Shown: positions 34,746 through 43,306 of the stretch, one piece after another
How the letters are laid out: each line of letters opens with the position of its first letter
How positions within the stretch are numbered: the first letter of the stretch is position 1
DNA from: Streptomyces sp. NK15101
GTDB taxonomy: Bacteria; Actinomycetota; Actinomycetes; Streptomycetales; Streptomycetaceae
Length of the DNA stretch: 64,000 bases
Direction of reading: 5' to 3'
Assembly: GCF_020400725.1 (NCBI RefSeq)
Contig: NZ_JAINVG010000004.1
Location: 124,001 to 188,000 of the forward strand
Translations under genes and position numbers: made by a program
Notes under the pieces: generated by a model
What the model saw: the letters and a program-made list of their open reading frames with translations, nothing else
What the model was told of the DNA's origin: nothing
The model's database searches: none

Positions 34746-36427
34746 TGGACCCCTACGAGTACGCATCCGTGCACGGCCCGCGCGCCGGCGACCGTGTCGT
34801 CCTGGGCGACTCCGGGCTCGTCGTCCGCGTCGAGTCCGACTCCCAGAAGCCCGGGGACGAGTTCCTCGCCGGCTTCGGCAAGACCGCCCGCGACGGCCTC
34901 CACCTGAAGGCCGCGGCCGTCCGCGAGACCTGCGACGTCGTCATCAGCAACGTCCTGGTCATCGACGCCGTGCAGGGCATCCGCAAGGTGTCGATCGGCA
35001 TCCGCGGGGGCCGCATCCACGCCATCGGGCGGGCCGGCAACCCCGACACCCTCGACGGGGTCGACGTCGTCGTCGGCACCGGCACCTCGATCGTCTCCGG
35101 CGAGGGCCTCATCGCCACCGCCGGGGCCGTCGACACCCACGTCCACCTGCTGTCGCCCCGGATCATGGAGGCCTCGCTCGCCAGCGGCGTCACCACGATC
35201 ATCGGCCAGGAGTTCGGGCCCGTCTGGGGCGTCGGCGTCAACTCGCCCTGGGCGCTCAAGCACGCCTTCAACGCCTTCGACGCCTGGCCGGTCAACATCG
35301 GCTTCCTGGCCCGCGGCTCGTCCTCCGACCCGGCCCCGCTGGTCGAGGCCCTCGCCGAGGGCGGGGCGTCGGGCTTCAAGGTCCACGAGGACATGGGCGC
35401 CCACACCCGGGCCCTGGACACCGCGCTGCGGGTCGCCGAGGAGCACGACGTCCAGGTCGCGCTGCACTCCGACGGCCTGAACGAGTGCCTGTCGGTCGAG
35501 GACACCCTCAAGGTCCTGGAGGGCCGTACGATCCACGCCTTCCACATCGAGGGCTGCGGCGGCGGACACGTCCCCAACGTGCTCAAGATGGCGGGCGTGC
35601 CGAACGTCATCGGCTCCTCCACCAACCCCACGCTCCCCTTCGGCCGCGACGCGGTCGCCGAGCACTACGGGATGATCGTCTCCGTCCACGACCTGAAGAC
35701 CGACCTGCCCGGCGACGCGGCGATGGCCCGCGACCGGATCAGGGCCGGGACGATGGGCGCGGAGGACGTCCTGCACGACCTCGGCGCGATCGGGATCACC
35801 TCGTCCGACGCGCAGGGGATGGGAAGGGCCGGCGAGACCGTACGCCGGACCTTCGCCATGGCCGGGAAGATGAAGGCCGAGCTCGGCCCCATGGAGGGCG
35901 ACGGCGCGCACGACGACAACGCGCGCGTGCTGCGCTACATGGCCAAGCTCACCATCAACCCGGCGATCGCCCACGGCCTCGCCCACGAGATCGGCTCGAT
36001 CGAGGTCGGGAAGATGGCCGACATCGTGCTGTGGCGGCCGGAGTTCTTCGGCGCCAAGCCGCAGATGGTCATCAAGAACGGCTTCCCCGCGTGGGGGGTC
36101 GTGGGCGATCCGAACGCCGCCACCGACACCTGCGAACCGCTCGTCCTCGGACCGCTGTTCGGCGCGCACGGCGCCACGCCCGCCGACATCTCCGTCGCGT
36201 TCGTCGCACAGGCCGCCGTCGACCTCGGCTCCGACGCGATGCCGACCCGGCGCCGCCGGGTCGCCGTGCGCGGCACCCGCGGCATCGGCCCCGCCGACCT
36301 GCGGCTCAACTCCCGCGTCGGCGACGTCCAGGTCGACGGCCGCACGGGCCTCGTCTCGCTCGACGGCTCCCCGATCCGCTCCGAGGCGGCCGAGTCCGTC
36401 TCCCTCAACCGCCTCTACTTCCTCTAG
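34745..36427 (+). CDS. ureC: Urease alpha subunit homologue, variant active-site flap
   Basis: 560 aa amidohydrolase. The nickel ligands line up with Klebsiella urease: His132 and His134 in DTHVH, carbamylated Lys212 in GFKVHED, His241, His267 and Asp355 in SSDAQGMGR. The catalytic flap differs: the usual VCHHLDP reads SVHDLKT, so the catalytic His is kept (His315) but the flap Cys is Val314 and the next His is Asp316; the Ala after the metal Asp block is Gly358. Urea hydrolysis is possible because the flap Cys is not essential in model enzymes, but a changed substrate is equally plausible. It is followed by agmatine deiminase after 10 bp. Confidence 0.9.
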   Translation: MDPYEYASVHGPRAGDRVVLGDSGLVVRVESDSQKPGDEFLAGFGKTARDGLHLKAAAVRETCDVVISNVLVIDAVQGIRKVSIGIRGGRIHAIGRAGNPDTLDGVDVVVGTGTSIVSGEGLIATAGAVDTHVHLLSPRIMEASLASGVTTIIGQEFGPVWGVGVNSPWALKHAFNAFDAWPVNIGFLARGSSSDPAPLVEALAEGGASGFKVHEDMGAHTRALDTALRVAEEHDVQVALHSDGLNECLSVEDTLKVLEGRTIHAFHIEGCGGGHVPNVLKMAGVPNVIGSSTNPTLPFGRDAVAEHYGMIVSVHDLKTDLPGDAAMARDRIRAGTMGAEDVLHDLGAIGITSSDAQGMGRAGETVRRTFAMAGKMKAELGPMEGDGAHDDNARVLRYMAKLTINPAIAHGLAHEIGSIEVGKMADIVLWRPEFFGAKPQMVIKNGFPAWGVVGDPNAATDTCEPLVLGPLFGAHGATPADISVAFVAQAAVDLGSDAMPTRRRRVAVRGTRGIGPADLRLNSRVGDVQVDGRTGLVSLDGSPIRSEAAESVSLNRLYFL

Positions 36428-36437
36428 GACCTGACTC

Positions 36438-37454
36438 ATGACCTTCCGCATGCCCGCCGAGTGGATGCCGCACGAGCGCACCTGGATGGCCTGGCCCAGC
36501 CCCAACCCCACCTTCACCAACGACGAGGAGCTCGCCGAGGCCCGTACCGCCTGGGCGTCGGTGGCCCGCGCCGTCCGCCGCTTCGAGCCGGTGACGATGG
36601 TCGTCGCGCCCGGCGACGCGGAGTCGGCCGCCGCGCTCCTCGGCCCGGAGGTCGAGCTCGTCGAGCGCGAGCTCGACGACGCCTGGATGCGGGACATCGG
36701 CCCGACCTTCGTCACCAACGGCACCGAACTCGCCGCGGTGGACTGGGTGTTCAACGGCTGGGGTGCCCAGGACTGGGCCCGCTGGGAGCACGACTCCAAG
36801 ATCGCCCGCCATGTCGCGGACGTGGCGGGAGTCCCCGTGCTCTCCTCCCCCCTCGTCAACGAGGGCGGCGCGATCCACGTCGACGGCGAGGGCACCGTCC
36901 TCCTCACCGACACCGTGCAGCTCGGCTCCGGCCGCAACCCCGAGTGGACCCGAGAGCAGGTCGAGCAGGAGATCCACGCCAAGCTCGGCACGACCAAGGC
37001 GATCTGGCTCCCGCACGGCCTCGCCGGCGACTACGGCCTGTACGGCACCCAGGGCCACGTCGACATCGTCGCCGCCTTCGCCCGCCCCGGCACGGTCCTC
37101 GTCCACAGCCAGCAGGACCCGGCCCACCCGGACTACGTGCGCTCGAAGATGTACGTGGAGATCCTGCGCGGCCAGACCGACGCGAAGGGCCGCCCGCTGG
37201 AGGTCATCGAGGTCCCGGCGCCCACCGTCCTGAAGGACGAGGAGGGCGACTGGGTCGACTACTCGTACATCAACCACTACCTGTGCAACGGCGGCGTGGT
37301 GCTGTGCGGCTTCGACGACCCGAACGACGAGGTCGCGGCCGAGATCTTCCGCCGCCTCTTCCCCGAGCGCCACGTCGTCCTGGTCGACGCCCGCACGATC
37401 TTCGCGGGCGGCGGCGGCATCCACTGCATCACGCAGCAGCAGCCGGCGGTGTAG
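36438..37454 (+). CDS. aguA: Agmatine deiminase
   Basis: 338 aa guanidino-modifying enzyme that converts agmatine to N-carbamoylputrescine and ammonia. Signature blocks are MPAEWMPHERTWMAWP, DDAWMRDIGPTFV, LVNEGGAIHVDGEGT, GTQGHVDIVAAF (His, Asp) and GGGGIHCITQQQP with the nucleophilic Cys near the C-terminus. It follows ureC by 10 bp, so it is in the same operon. The usual next enzyme, N-carbamoylputrescine amidohydrolase, is not in the window. Confidence 0.94.
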   Translation: MTFRMPAEWMPHERTWMAWPSPNPTFTNDEELAEARTAWASVARAVRRFEPVTMVVAPGDAESAAALLGPEVELVERELDDAWMRDIGPTFVTNGTELAAVDWVFNGWGAQDWARWEHDSKIARHVADVAGVPVLSSPLVNEGGAIHVDGEGTVLLTDTVQLGSGRNPEWTREQVEQEIHAKLGTTKAIWLPHGLAGDYGLYGTQGHVDIVAAFARPGTVLVHSQQDPAHPDYVRSKMYVEILRGQTDAKGRPLEVIEVPAPTVLKDEEGDWVDYSYINHYLCNGGVVLCGFDDPNDEVAAEIFRRLFPERHVVLVDARTIFAGGGGIHCITQQQPAV

Positions 37455-37472
37455 GAGAAACCGGCTGGCGAC

Positions 37473-37501
37473 GGCCGCGCGCTCCGTGGGAGCGTGCGGC
37501 C
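37473..37501 (+). other. 13-bp hairpin abutting a start codon
   Basis: GGCCGCGCGCTCC pairs with GGAGCGTGCGGCC (one G-T pair) around a GTG loop, and its last base is the one immediately before the ATG at 37502. The right arm contains the GGAG that would be the ribosome-binding site. It can act as the end of the aguA transcript or lock translation of the next gene. Confidence 0.75.
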
Positions 37502-37939
37502 ATGCCGATCCCGCACCCCGACGGCCGGTACGCCATCACCACGACGTACTCCGTGCCGGACGACGCCTGGTACCTGGAGCTGGACGAGGTGGCCGGGCAG
37601 CGCACGCTCGTGCTGGCGATCGTCCCCGACGAGGACCCCGGGCGCGAGCCGACGGTGTGCTTCACCTCCGGGGACGGCCACCGCGACGTCCCGTACGCCG
37701 TCATGCGCTGGTTCATGGACCAGGTGGCCGAGGACATCCGCACCTCCCGGTCGTGGATGGAGCTGCGGCCGGAGACCGTCGGCGTGATCCACGGGCTCCG
37801 GCAGGAGCACCTGGGCGTGCTCGCCGACGAGGACGTGCCGCCGGTGCTCGCCGGGCTGCGCGCCCGCGTGCCCGCGGCCGACCTCGCCGACGTCATGCTG
37901 CACGCCTTCGGGCGAGGGCCCGACGGCCGCATCCTGTAG
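37502..37939 (+). CDS. Conserved-looking hypothetical protein in the urease/agmatine operon
   Basis: 145 aa, MPIPHPDGRYAITTTYSVPDDAWYLELDE, mixed alpha/beta, acidic, without signal peptide or membrane span. I do not recognise a family. The GGAG 9 nt upstream lies inside a strong hairpin, so translation may depend on unfolding. It sits between aguA (47 bp) and the TetR gene (9 bp), suggesting it belongs to the same transcription unit. Confidence 0.75.
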   Translation: MPIPHPDGRYAITTTYSVPDDAWYLELDEVAGQRTLVLAIVPDEDPGREPTVCFTSGDGHRDVPYAVMRWFMDQVAEDIRTSRSWMELRPETVGVIHGLRQEHLGVLADEDVPPVLAGLRARVPAADLADVMLHAFGRGPDGRIL

Positions 37940-37948
37940 AACGTACGA

Positions 37949-38596
37949 GTGAGTCAGAGCAGCAACCCCACCCCTTCCCCCTCCCACCCCCGCCGCCGCA
38001 ACCAGGCCGCCCCGCCCCGGGAGGACGTGCTCGCCGCGGCCATGGGCACCATCGCCGAGCGCGGACTCGACGGGCTCACCATGGCCGGGCTCGGGCGGCA
38101 GGTGGGGATGAGCAGCGGGCACCTGCTGTACTACTTCCGCACCAAGGACGAGCTGCTGCTGCAGACCCTGGAGTGGAGCGAGGGGCGGCTCGGGGCCGAG
38201 CGCAGCGCGCTGCTGTCCCGGCCGGGGACGGCCCGCGACCGGCTCGACGGATACGTCGACGTGTACGTGCCCGACGGGCCCCGCGACCCGCACTGGACCC
38301 TCTGGCTGGAGGTCTGGAACCGGTCGCAGAACGCCGACGACGACGCCCGCGCCCGGCAGGCCGCCATCGAGGGGGCCTGGCACCGGGACCTGGTCGCGAT
38401 CCTCGCCGAGGGGGTCTCGCGGGGGGAGTTCCGCGCGGTCGACCCGGACCGCTTCGCCACCCGGATGCGGGCCCTGCTCGACGGCTTCAGCGTGCACGTC
38501 GCCGTCGGCATCCCGGGCACGGGACGGGATCAGGTCCTCGCGCACGTGCGGGAGTTCATCGAGCAGGACCTGCTCGCGCGACCACAACGCACGTAA
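37949..38596 (+). CDS. TetR-family regulator
   Basis: 215 aa. After a Pro/Ser-rich 25-residue start comes the helix-turn-helix, AAAMGTIAERGLDGLTMAGLGRQVGMSSGHLLYYFRTKDEL (about 30-75), of the BetI-like TetR branch, with a conserved C-terminal effector domain containing WTLWLEVWNRSQ. The GTG start has no clear ribosome-binding site but lies 9 bp after the previous gene. It is the only regulator in the urease/agmatine cluster and the likely binder of the two 17-bp operators at 33942 and 34011. Confidence 0.9.
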   Translation: MSQSSNPTPSPSHPRRRNQAAPPREDVLAAAMGTIAERGLDGLTMAGLGRQVGMSSGHLLYYFRTKDELLLQTLEWSEGRLGAERSALLSRPGTARDRLDGYVDVYVPDGPRDPHWTLWLEVWNRSQNADDDARARQAAIEGAWHRDLVAILAEGVSRGEFRAVDPDRFATRMRALLDGFSVHVAVGIPGTGRDQVLAHVREFIEQDLLARPQRT

Positions 38597-38662
38597 GTAC
38601 ACCCGATCGTTGTGTGCTACAGCCTTGTTGACCGGGCGTCACCTCCGGCACGGTTCCTGCCC

Positions 38663-39982
38663 ATGGGACGAGAGCACTGGAAGAAGATCTGGGTCGGCTC
38701 CGCCGGCAACATGGTCGAGTGGTTCGACTGGTTCGTGTACGCGAGCTTCGCCACCTACTTCGCGGGGGCCTTCTTCCCCGAGGGCGACGACACCGCCAAG
38801 CTCATGAACACCGCCGGCATCTTCGCGGTCGGCTTCTTCATGCGCCCCGTCGGCGGCTGGCTCCTCGGCCGGGTCGGCGACCGCAAGGGCCGCAAGGCGG
38901 CGCTCACCCTCACCGTGACCCTGATGTCCGCCTCCGCCGTGCTGATCGCGATCGCGCCGACGTACTCCGTCGCCGGATACGGCGGCGCCGCCGTCCTCCT
39001 CGTCGCCCGCCTCCTCCAGGGCCTCTCCGTCGGCGGCGAGTACGCGGCCAGCGCCACCTACCTCACCGAGGCCTCCGCGCCGGGGCACCGCGGCTTCGCC
39101 TCCAGCTTCCAGTACGTGTCGATGACCGCCGGCCAGATCCTCGGTCTCGGCCTGCTGCTCGTCCTCCAGCACGCCCTCTCCGCCGACGCACTGCACGCCT
39201 GGGGCTGGCGCATCCCGTTCGTCGTCGGCGCCCTCGGCGCGGCCGTCGTCTTCTACCTGCGCCGGACCATGCTGGAGACGGAGGTGTACGAGGAGACCGC
39301 CGACTCCGGTGTCGCGCGGGGACAGCAGGGCACCCTCAGGGCCCTGTGGGCGCACAGGCGCGAGGCCTTCCTCGTCGTCGCGCTCACCATGGGCGGGACC
39401 GTGGCCTACTACACGTACACCACGTACCTCACCAAGTACCTGTCCAACTCCGCCGGACTGCCCAAGCAGACCGCCACCCTGGTCTCCTTCTGCGCCCTGA
39501 TCGTCTTCGCCGCCCTGCAGCCGCTCGCCGGCCGGCTCTCCGACCGGATCGGGCGCCGCCCGCTCCTCATCACCTTCGCGCTCGGCTCCACCCTCCTCAC
39601 CGTCCCGATCCTGACGATGCTCAAGCACGCCGGCTCCTTCTGGCCGGCCCTCGGCCTCTCCCTCCTCGCGCTCGTCGTCGTCACCGGCTACACCTCCATC
39701 AACGCCTGCGTGAAGGCCGAGCTCTTCCCGACCGGGGTCCGCGCCCTCGGCGTCGCCCTGCCGTACGCCGTCGCCAACGCCCTCTTCGGCGGCACCGCCG
39801 AGTACGTGGCGCTCTGGTTCAAGGACGCCGGCGTCGAGTCGGGCTTCTACTGGTACGTCGCGGGCTGCGCGGCCGTCTCCCTGGTCGTCTACCTCACGAT
39901 GAGGGAGACCCGGGACATCGACCTGGGCCGGGTGGGCGCCGCCCCGTCCGGGCGGTCGCGAGATCAACTGCCCGTATCGTGA
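38663..39982 (+). CDS. MHS-family MFS permease (KgtP-like)
   Basis: 439 aa, 12 spans, of the metabolite:proton symporter branch: NMVEWFDWFVYASFATYFA (span 1), GFFMRPVGGWLLGRVGDRKGRK (loop 2-3 motif) and LQGLSVGGEYAASATYLTE. Members import 2-oxoglutarate, shikimate, betaine or similar organic acids. A TTGACC near 38628 could be a -35, but the -10 is unclear and no ribosome-binding site precedes the ATG. It follows the TetR gene by 66 bp and completes the cluster. Confidence 0.9.
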   Translation: MGREHWKKIWVGSAGNMVEWFDWFVYASFATYFAGAFFPEGDDTAKLMNTAGIFAVGFFMRPVGGWLLGRVGDRKGRKAALTLTVTLMSASAVLIAIAPTYSVAGYGGAAVLLVARLLQGLSVGGEYAASATYLTEASAPGHRGFASSFQYVSMTAGQILGLGLLLVLQHALSADALHAWGWRIPFVVGALGAAVVFYLRRTMLETEVYEETADSGVARGQQGTLRALWAHRREAFLVVALTMGGTVAYYTYTTYLTKYLSNSAGLPKQTATLVSFCALIVFAALQPLAGRLSDRIGRRPLLITFALGSTLLTVPILTMLKHAGSFWPALGLSLLALVVVTGYTSINACVKAELFPTGVRALGVALPYAVANALFGGTAEYVALWFKDAGVESGFYWYVAGCAAVSLVVYLTMRETRDIDLGRVGAAPSGRSRDQLPVS

Positions 39983-40025
39983 GACCGTCGTCCCGTCGGC
40001 ACCGGACCTGTGTCAGACTTCCGGC

Positions 40026-40082
40026 GTGCTTGCTACCACGATGATTATCGGCAGCAGCGCGCCGGTCCGCAGTGGCCACTGA
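40026..40082 (+). CDS. Leader peptide of cimA
   Basis: 18 codons from GTG 40026, MLATTMIIGSSAPVRSGH, with Thr-Thr-Met-Ile-Ile in the first third (or 13 codons from ATG 40041, MIIGSSAPVRSGH). It is followed by a terminator and then cimA, the enzyme that feeds isoleucine synthesis. The Ile-Ile pair is the likely sensor. There is no ribosome-binding site; CAGACT 13 nt upstream of the GTG may be a -10, giving a leaderless leader. The stop overlaps CAGTGGCCACTG, a perfect palindrome (40070-40081). Confidence 0.75.
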   Translation: MLATTMIIGSSAPVRSGH

Positions 40083-40104
40083 GCCGCGGTACGAACCCCG
40101 CGGC
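40083..40104 (+). promoter_or_regulatory. Leader hairpin in the cimA attenuator
   Basis: GCCGCGG (40083-40089) pairs with CCGCGGC (40098-40104) around an 8-nt loop directly after the leader peptide stop. It lies between the peptide and the terminator, the place for a regulatory stem. Confidence 0.5.
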
Positions 40105-40135
40105 AGTGGACACCGTGCCCCAGACCCGCGCGCAG

Positions 40136-40162
40136 ACCTCTCGCACCCGCGAGGGGTTTTTT
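40136..40162 (+). terminator. Attenuator terminator before cimA
   Basis: ACCTCTCGC pairs with GCGAGGGGT (one T-G pair) around ACCC and is followed by six T residues. It has the same CGAGGGGTTTTTT core as the ilvB attenuator. Confidence 0.88.
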
Positions 40163-40264
40163 CGTTTTCCGGCCCCACCCACGCCGGAAGCGGACGGCGC
40201 GTGAGAATGGGGGCAAGTGGATCCATACCTTCCGGAGCCACATCCGACAGGAGCCATCACAGCC

Positions 40265-41881
40265 ATGACCACGGAGAACGCCGAGGGATCGCGCCTCGAC
40301 GACAGTTTCCATGTCTTCGACACGACCCTGCGCGACGGGGCGCAGCGCGAAGGCATCAACCTCACCGTCGCGGACAAGCTGACCATCGCCCGGCACCTCG
40401 ACGAGTTCGGCGTGGGCTTCATCGAGGGCGGCTGGCCCGGCGCCAACCCGCGCGACACGGAGTTCTTCGCCCGCGCCCGGCAGGAGATCGCGTTCAAGAA
40501 CGCGCAGCTCGTCGCCTTCGGCGCCACCCGCAGGGCGGGCGGCAACGCGGCCGAGGACCCGCAGGTCAAGGCGCTCCTCGACTCAGGCGCCCCGGTGATC
40601 ACCCTGGTCGCCAAGTCGCACGACCGGCACGTCGAGCTCGCCCTGCGCACCACCCTCGACGAGAACCTGGAGATGGTCCGCGACACCGTCTCCCACCTGA
40701 CCTCCCAGGGCCGCAGGGTCTTCGTCGACTGCGAGCACTTCTTCGACGGCTACAAGGCGAACCCGGACTACGCCAAGGCCGTCGTCCGCGCCGCGCACGA
40801 GGCCGGCGCCGACGTCGTCGTCCTCTGCGACACCAACGGCGGCATGCTCCCCGCCCAGGTCCAGGCCGTCGTCGCCACCGTCATCGCCGACACCGGCGCC
40901 CGCCTCGGCATCCACGCCCAGGACGACACCGGCTGCGCCGTCGCCAACACCCTCGCCGCCGTCGACGCGGGCGCCACCCACGTCCAGTGCACCGCCAACG
41001 GCTACGGCGAGCGGGTCGGCAACGCCAACCTCTTCCCCGTCGTCGCGGCCCTGGAGCTCAAGTACGGCAAGAAGGTCCTCCCCGGGGGCGCCCTCGCCGA
41101 GATGACGCGGATCTCGCACGCCATCGCCGAGGTCGTCAACCTCACGCCCTCCACCCACCAGCCGTACGTCGGCGTCTCCGCCTTCGCGCACAAGGCCGGA
41201 CTGCACGCCTCCGCGATCAAGGTGGACCCCGACCTCTACCAGCACATCGACCCCGAACTGGTCGGCAACACCATGCGGATGCTCGTCTCCGACATGGCCG
41301 GCCGCGCCTCCATCGAGCTCAAGGGCAAGGAGCTCGGCGTCGACCTGGGCGGCGACCGCGAGCTCGTCGCCCGGGTCGTCGAGCGGGTCAAGGAGCGCGA
41401 GCTCAAGGGCTACACGTACGAGGCCGCCGACGCCTCCTTCGAGCTGCTGCTCCGCGAGGAGGCCGAGGGCCGGGCCCGCCGCTACTTCCGTACGGAGTCC
41501 TGGCGCGCCATCGTCGAGGACCGCCCCGACGGCACCCACGCCAACGAGGCGACCGTGAAGCTCTGGGCCAAGGGCGAGCGGATCGTCGCCACGGCCGAGG
41601 GCAACGGCCCGGTCAACGCCCTCGACCGGGCGATGCGGGTGGCCCTGGACCGGATCTACCCGCCGCTCGCCAAGTTCGAGCTGGTCGACTACAAGGTCCG
41701 CATCCTGGAGGGCCGCCACGGCACCGAGTCCACGACCCGGGTCCTGGTCACCACCAGTGACGGCAACGGCGAGTGGTCCACGGTCGGCGTCGGCGAGAAC
41801 GTCATCGCCGCGTCCTGGCAGGCCCTGGAGGACGCCTTCACGTACGGGCTGCTGCGCGCCGGGATCGACCCCGCCGAATAG
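40265..41881 (+). CDS. cimA: Citramalate synthase / LeuA-like acyltransferase
   Basis: 538 aa. It condenses pyruvate with acetyl-CoA to (R)-citramalate, a threonine-independent route to 2-oxobutyrate and isoleucine. TIM-barrel catalytic domain: FDTTLRDGAQREGINLTVADK (metal Asp, about 18-38), VVLCDTNGGMLP and GYGERVGNANL. A C-terminal regulatory domain (about 390-538) has YKVRILEGRHGTESTTRVL. The metal motif normally HxHND reads HAQDD. ATG 40265 follows AGGAG 11 nt upstream. Annotated in some genomes as a second leuA; CimA is preferred because of the DTTLRDGAQREG and VKEREL blocks and length. Confidence 0.9.
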   Translation: MTTENAEGSRLDDSFHVFDTTLRDGAQREGINLTVADKLTIARHLDEFGVGFIEGGWPGANPRDTEFFARARQEIAFKNAQLVAFGATRRAGGNAAEDPQVKALLDSGAPVITLVAKSHDRHVELALRTTLDENLEMVRDTVSHLTSQGRRVFVDCEHFFDGYKANPDYAKAVVRAAHEAGADVVVLCDTNGGMLPAQVQAVVATVIADTGARLGIHAQDDTGCAVANTLAAVDAGATHVQCTANGYGERVGNANLFPVVAALELKYGKKVLPGGALAEMTRISHAIAEVVNLTPSTHQPYVGVSAFAHKAGLHASAIKVDPDLYQHIDPELVGNTMRMLVSDMAGRASIELKGKELGVDLGGDRELVARVVERVKERELKGYTYEAADASFELLLREEAEGRARRYFRTESWRAIVEDRPDGTHANEATVKLWAKGERIVATAEGNGPVNALDRAMRVALDRIYPPLAKFELVDYKVRILEGRHGTESTTRVLVTTSDGNGEWSTVGVGENVIAASWQALEDAFTYGLLRAGIDPAE

Positions 41882-41924
41882 TCCCCCTATGTCTTGTTCG
41901 TTCTGGTTCGGGTAGCGTCGAACC

Positions 41925-43289
41925 ATGAGGACCAGGGCGATGTCCACAGGGTCGGCCCTCGGCGGGCTGCTCCTGCTCCTGCTTCTGGTCCTGGCGCCCA
42001 CCGCGGGCGCCAGGGCCACGGGCGTGCCCGACGCGGCCGCCGCCCTGAAACAGGGCCCGGTCTACGTCGACCCGGGCGCCGCCGGCCAGCTGTCCACGGC
42101 CGACGCGAAGGCCCTCGCGCAGAAGATCAAGGACGCGGACAAGCCGCTCTTCGTGGCGGTCCTCCCCGCGAACGCGCAGTTCCCGCCGGAGGACCTGCTG
42201 CGGAACCTGCGGACGCAGACCGGAATCACCGGCCTCTACGCCGTCCGCCTCGGCAACGGCTTCGACGCGGGCGCCGACCGCTCGGTGATGTCCGAACGGG
42301 CCGTGCGCAACCTCGTCACCTCCGTGCGGCAGCCCGGAGTCGACGCGGCCACCGAGCTGAACAACTTCGTCGACCAGGCCCTGCCCGCCCTGCGCGGCTC
42401 GGCCCCGGCCTCCTGGGGCTCCGTCGGCACGGACTCCGGCGTCCCCGTCGCCGGACTCGTCACCCTCGGCGCCGTCGTCGTCGCCGGCGGTGCGGGCGCC
42501 TACGCGGTCGTCCGCCGCAAGCGGCTCCGCCAGGAGGCGGAGGAGCGCGCCGCCCTCGACCGGCTCCGGGTCGTCGTGGACGAGGACATCACCGCCTTCG
42601 GCGAGGAGCTGGAGCGCCTCGACTTCCACCCCGCCGAGCGCGGCGCCGACGACGCCATGCGCGGCGACTACGAACGCGCCCTCGACTCGTACGACCGGGC
42701 CAAGTCCCTCATGGGCGCGGTCACCCGGCCGCACGAGGTCCGCGGTGTCACACAGGCCCTGGAGGACGGCCGCTTCTCCCTCGCCGTCCTGGCCGCCCGC
42801 CGCGAGTCCCGCCCCCTGCCCGAGCGCAGGCCCCCGTGCTTCTTCGACCCCCGGCACGGCCCCGCCGCCGCGGACCGGACCTGGACCCCGCTCGGTGGCG
42901 CCCCGCGCCAGGTCCCGGTCTGCGCCGCCGACGCGGCCCGCCTCGACGACGGCCTCGACCCCGCGGCCCGCACCGTCGACACCGACACGGGCCGCCGCCC
43001 CTACTGGGAGGCGGGCCCCGCCTACGGCCCCTGGGCCGGCGGATACTTCGGCGGCGGCATGCTCCCCGGCCTCCTCGTGGGCACCATGCTCGGCTCCATG
43101 CTCGCCACCCCCGCCTACGCCGCCGAGTACGGCGGCACCGACTTCCAGGACTTCCAGGGCGGCGACTTCTCCGGGGCCGACTTCGACTCCTCCGGTTTCG
43201 GCGGCGACTTCGGCGGTGGCGACGGGGGCGGTTTCGGCGGCGGCGACTTCGGCGGTGGCGGCGGCTTCGACGGCGGGGGCGGTTTCTAG
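41925..43289 (+). CDS. TPM-domain-like membrane protein with Gly-rich tail
   Basis: 454 aa: signal peptide (about 1-36), an extracytoplasmic TPM-like domain (about 40-160; LSTADAKALAQKIKDADKPLFVAVLP), a membrane span (about 172-195), a helical cytoplasmic region (about 200-270) and a C-terminal stretch that ends in FGGGD/FGGGG repeats (about 420-454). A TAGCGT hexamer begins 12 nt before the ATG, so transcription is probably leaderless. The Gly-Phe tail resembles that of YgcG-like proteins. Role unknown. Confidence 0.8.
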   Translation: MRTRAMSTGSALGGLLLLLLLVLAPTAGARATGVPDAAAALKQGPVYVDPGAAGQLSTADAKALAQKIKDADKPLFVAVLPANAQFPPEDLLRNLRTQTGITGLYAVRLGNGFDAGADRSVMSERAVRNLVTSVRQPGVDAATELNNFVDQALPALRGSAPASWGSVGTDSGVPVAGLVTLGAVVVAGGAGAYAVVRRKRLRQEAEERAALDRLRVVVDEDITAFGEELERLDFHPAERGADDAMRGDYERALDSYDRAKSLMGAVTRPHEVRGVTQALEDGRFSLAVLAARRESRPLPERRPPCFFDPRHGPAAADRTWTPLGGAPRQVPVCAADAARLDDGLDPAARTVDTDTGRRPYWEAGPAYGPWAGGYFGGGMLPGLLVGTMLGSMLATPAYAAEYGGTDFQDFQGGDFSGADFDSSGFGGDFGGGDGGGFGGGDFGGGGGFDGGGGF

Positions 43290-43306
43290 CCGCCCGACCG
43301 CGCGCC

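Noticed and set aside
40010..40204. 64-codon frame across the cimA leader
   Set aside because: It runs through the attenuator stems, has no ribosome-binding site and no family-like sequence.
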